A DNA stretch of 5,006 bases from JANYLN01 sp041687575 (lineage in GTDB: Bacteria > Planctomycetota > Phycisphaerae > UBA1845 > JANYLN01): assembly GCA_041687575.1 (NCBI GenBank), contig JAWLBS010000366.1:1-5006 (forward strand), written 5' to 3'. Shown one piece after another: positions 4,813 to 5,006 of the stretch. The position numbers and the translations under genes were made by a program. Below the pieces are notes generated by a model. That model was not told where the DNA came from. It searched no databases and was given only the letters and a program-made list of their open reading frames with translations. Every line of letters begins with the position of its first letter. Within the stretch, counting starts at the first letter, position 1.

Positions 4813-5006
4813 CAGCGTCTTGCCCAGAGGGTCAGACCCCGGTGGATCTTTCAGGTATTGGTGTCGCCAAGGGAATTGAGTCGTGAACTCGAACGCAGGC
4901 GTCCGCCAGGGGTCAGACCCGAATGGCACTGCCGCCGGCAAGTCGTTTTGTCGAGTCGGGTTAGATCTTCATCAGTTCGGCCCTCCTCACATTGCGGTGC
5001 TTCATC

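Larger units (their letters stand above)
4640..4920. repeat. Mirror-symmetric array of four GGGGTC(T/A)GACCCC palindromes
   Basis: Palindromes are centred at 4646, 4727, 4834 and 4915, so the spacings are 81, 107 and 81 bp. The left two have T at the centre (GGGGTCTGACCCC and the variant GGGGTCTGGCCCC); the right two have A (AGGGTCAGACCCC and GGGGTCAGACCC). Both halves align as inverted copies about one axis (4780.5). CCACCGGGGTCTG (4716-4728) mirrors 4833-4845, CTTGGCG (4690-4696) mirrors 4865-4871, and 4641-4652 mirrors 4909-4920. By hand count about 33 of the 68 bases between the palindromes of each half agree, with no gap. This looks like a REP/BIME-type doublet or a decayed non-autonomous element. 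From memory, similar palindromes accompany REP-associated tyrosine transposases; no transposase is present here. Confidence 0.85.
4402..5006. other. Repeat-rich intergenic region, no gene supported
   Basis: About 600 bp run from the upstream lipoprotein start to the window edge. Open frames cross the region on both strands, but they read straight through palindromes and give Pro/Arg/Gly-rich or patchy peptides without ribosome-binding sites, so I call none. The promoter of the lipoprotein pair should lie here on the minus strand, yet I find no convincing -10/-35 pair. Positions 4571-4630 hold C-rich direct repeats and a stem, and 4640-4920 hold the palindrome array. At the right edge, a minus-strand frame beginning at or beyond 5005 ends at TAA 4961-4963 (last residues RRAELMKI). 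It could be the tail of a neighbouring gene, but 15 codons cannot prove that. Confidence 0.6.

Noticed and set aside
4449..4886. 145-codon plus-strand frame over the palindrome array
   Set aside because: It reads through three palindromes and the GC-rich core, has no ribosome-binding site and gives a patchwork peptide.
4640..4920. CRISPR array
   Set aside because: The repeated unit is a short palindrome in two opposite orientations with unequal spacing and related spacers, and there are no cas genes.
4961..5006. Tail of a minus-strand gene entering from the right edge
   Set aside because: Fifteen codons ending in TAA are compatible with it, but a second minus frame is also open much further and the third stops at once, so the edge cannot be resolved.

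Overview
The window is a GC-rich stretch of bacterial chromosome. A planctomycete or close relative is suggested by three things: an MJ0042-type zinc ribbon joined to a long Ala/Thr/Pro linker, tandem lipoproteins built from Asp/Gly-rich beta-sandwich-like repeats, and intergenic DNA loaded with short tandem and palindromic repeats. This placement is inference from style; there is no rRNA or marker gene to fix it.

Layout from left to right. Positions 62-754 (minus) encode a secreted protein of unknown function. A 622-bp non-coding divergent region (755-1376) separates it from a plus-strand gene at 1377-2570. That gene encodes a 397-residue protein with an N-terminal zinc ribbon, a second pair of CxxC motifs and a C-terminal segment that looks PH-like. 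It converges on a pair of minus-strand lipoprotein genes across a 136-bp gap (2571-2706) holding a 7-bp tandem repeat. The lipoprotein genes (4401-3631, then 3522-2707) are transcribed in that order. They are paralogous, and each carries two copies of a domain of about 97 residues. From 4402 to the right edge I see no convincing gene; this stretch holds a compact, symmetric array of GGGGTC(T/A)GACCCC palindromes around a GC-rich core.

How the genes work together: the two lipoproteins are probably co-transcribed and anchored in an envelope membrane, where they may present adhesive or structural domains. The zinc-ribbon protein has no signal peptide and is probably cytoplasmic. Nothing in the sequence links it functionally to its neighbours. 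No metabolic pathway, defence system, CRISPR array, tRNA or rRNA is visible. The most noteworthy non-genic signal is the mirror-symmetric palindrome array at 4640-4920, whose spacing and conserved blocks show it is an old inverted duplication.
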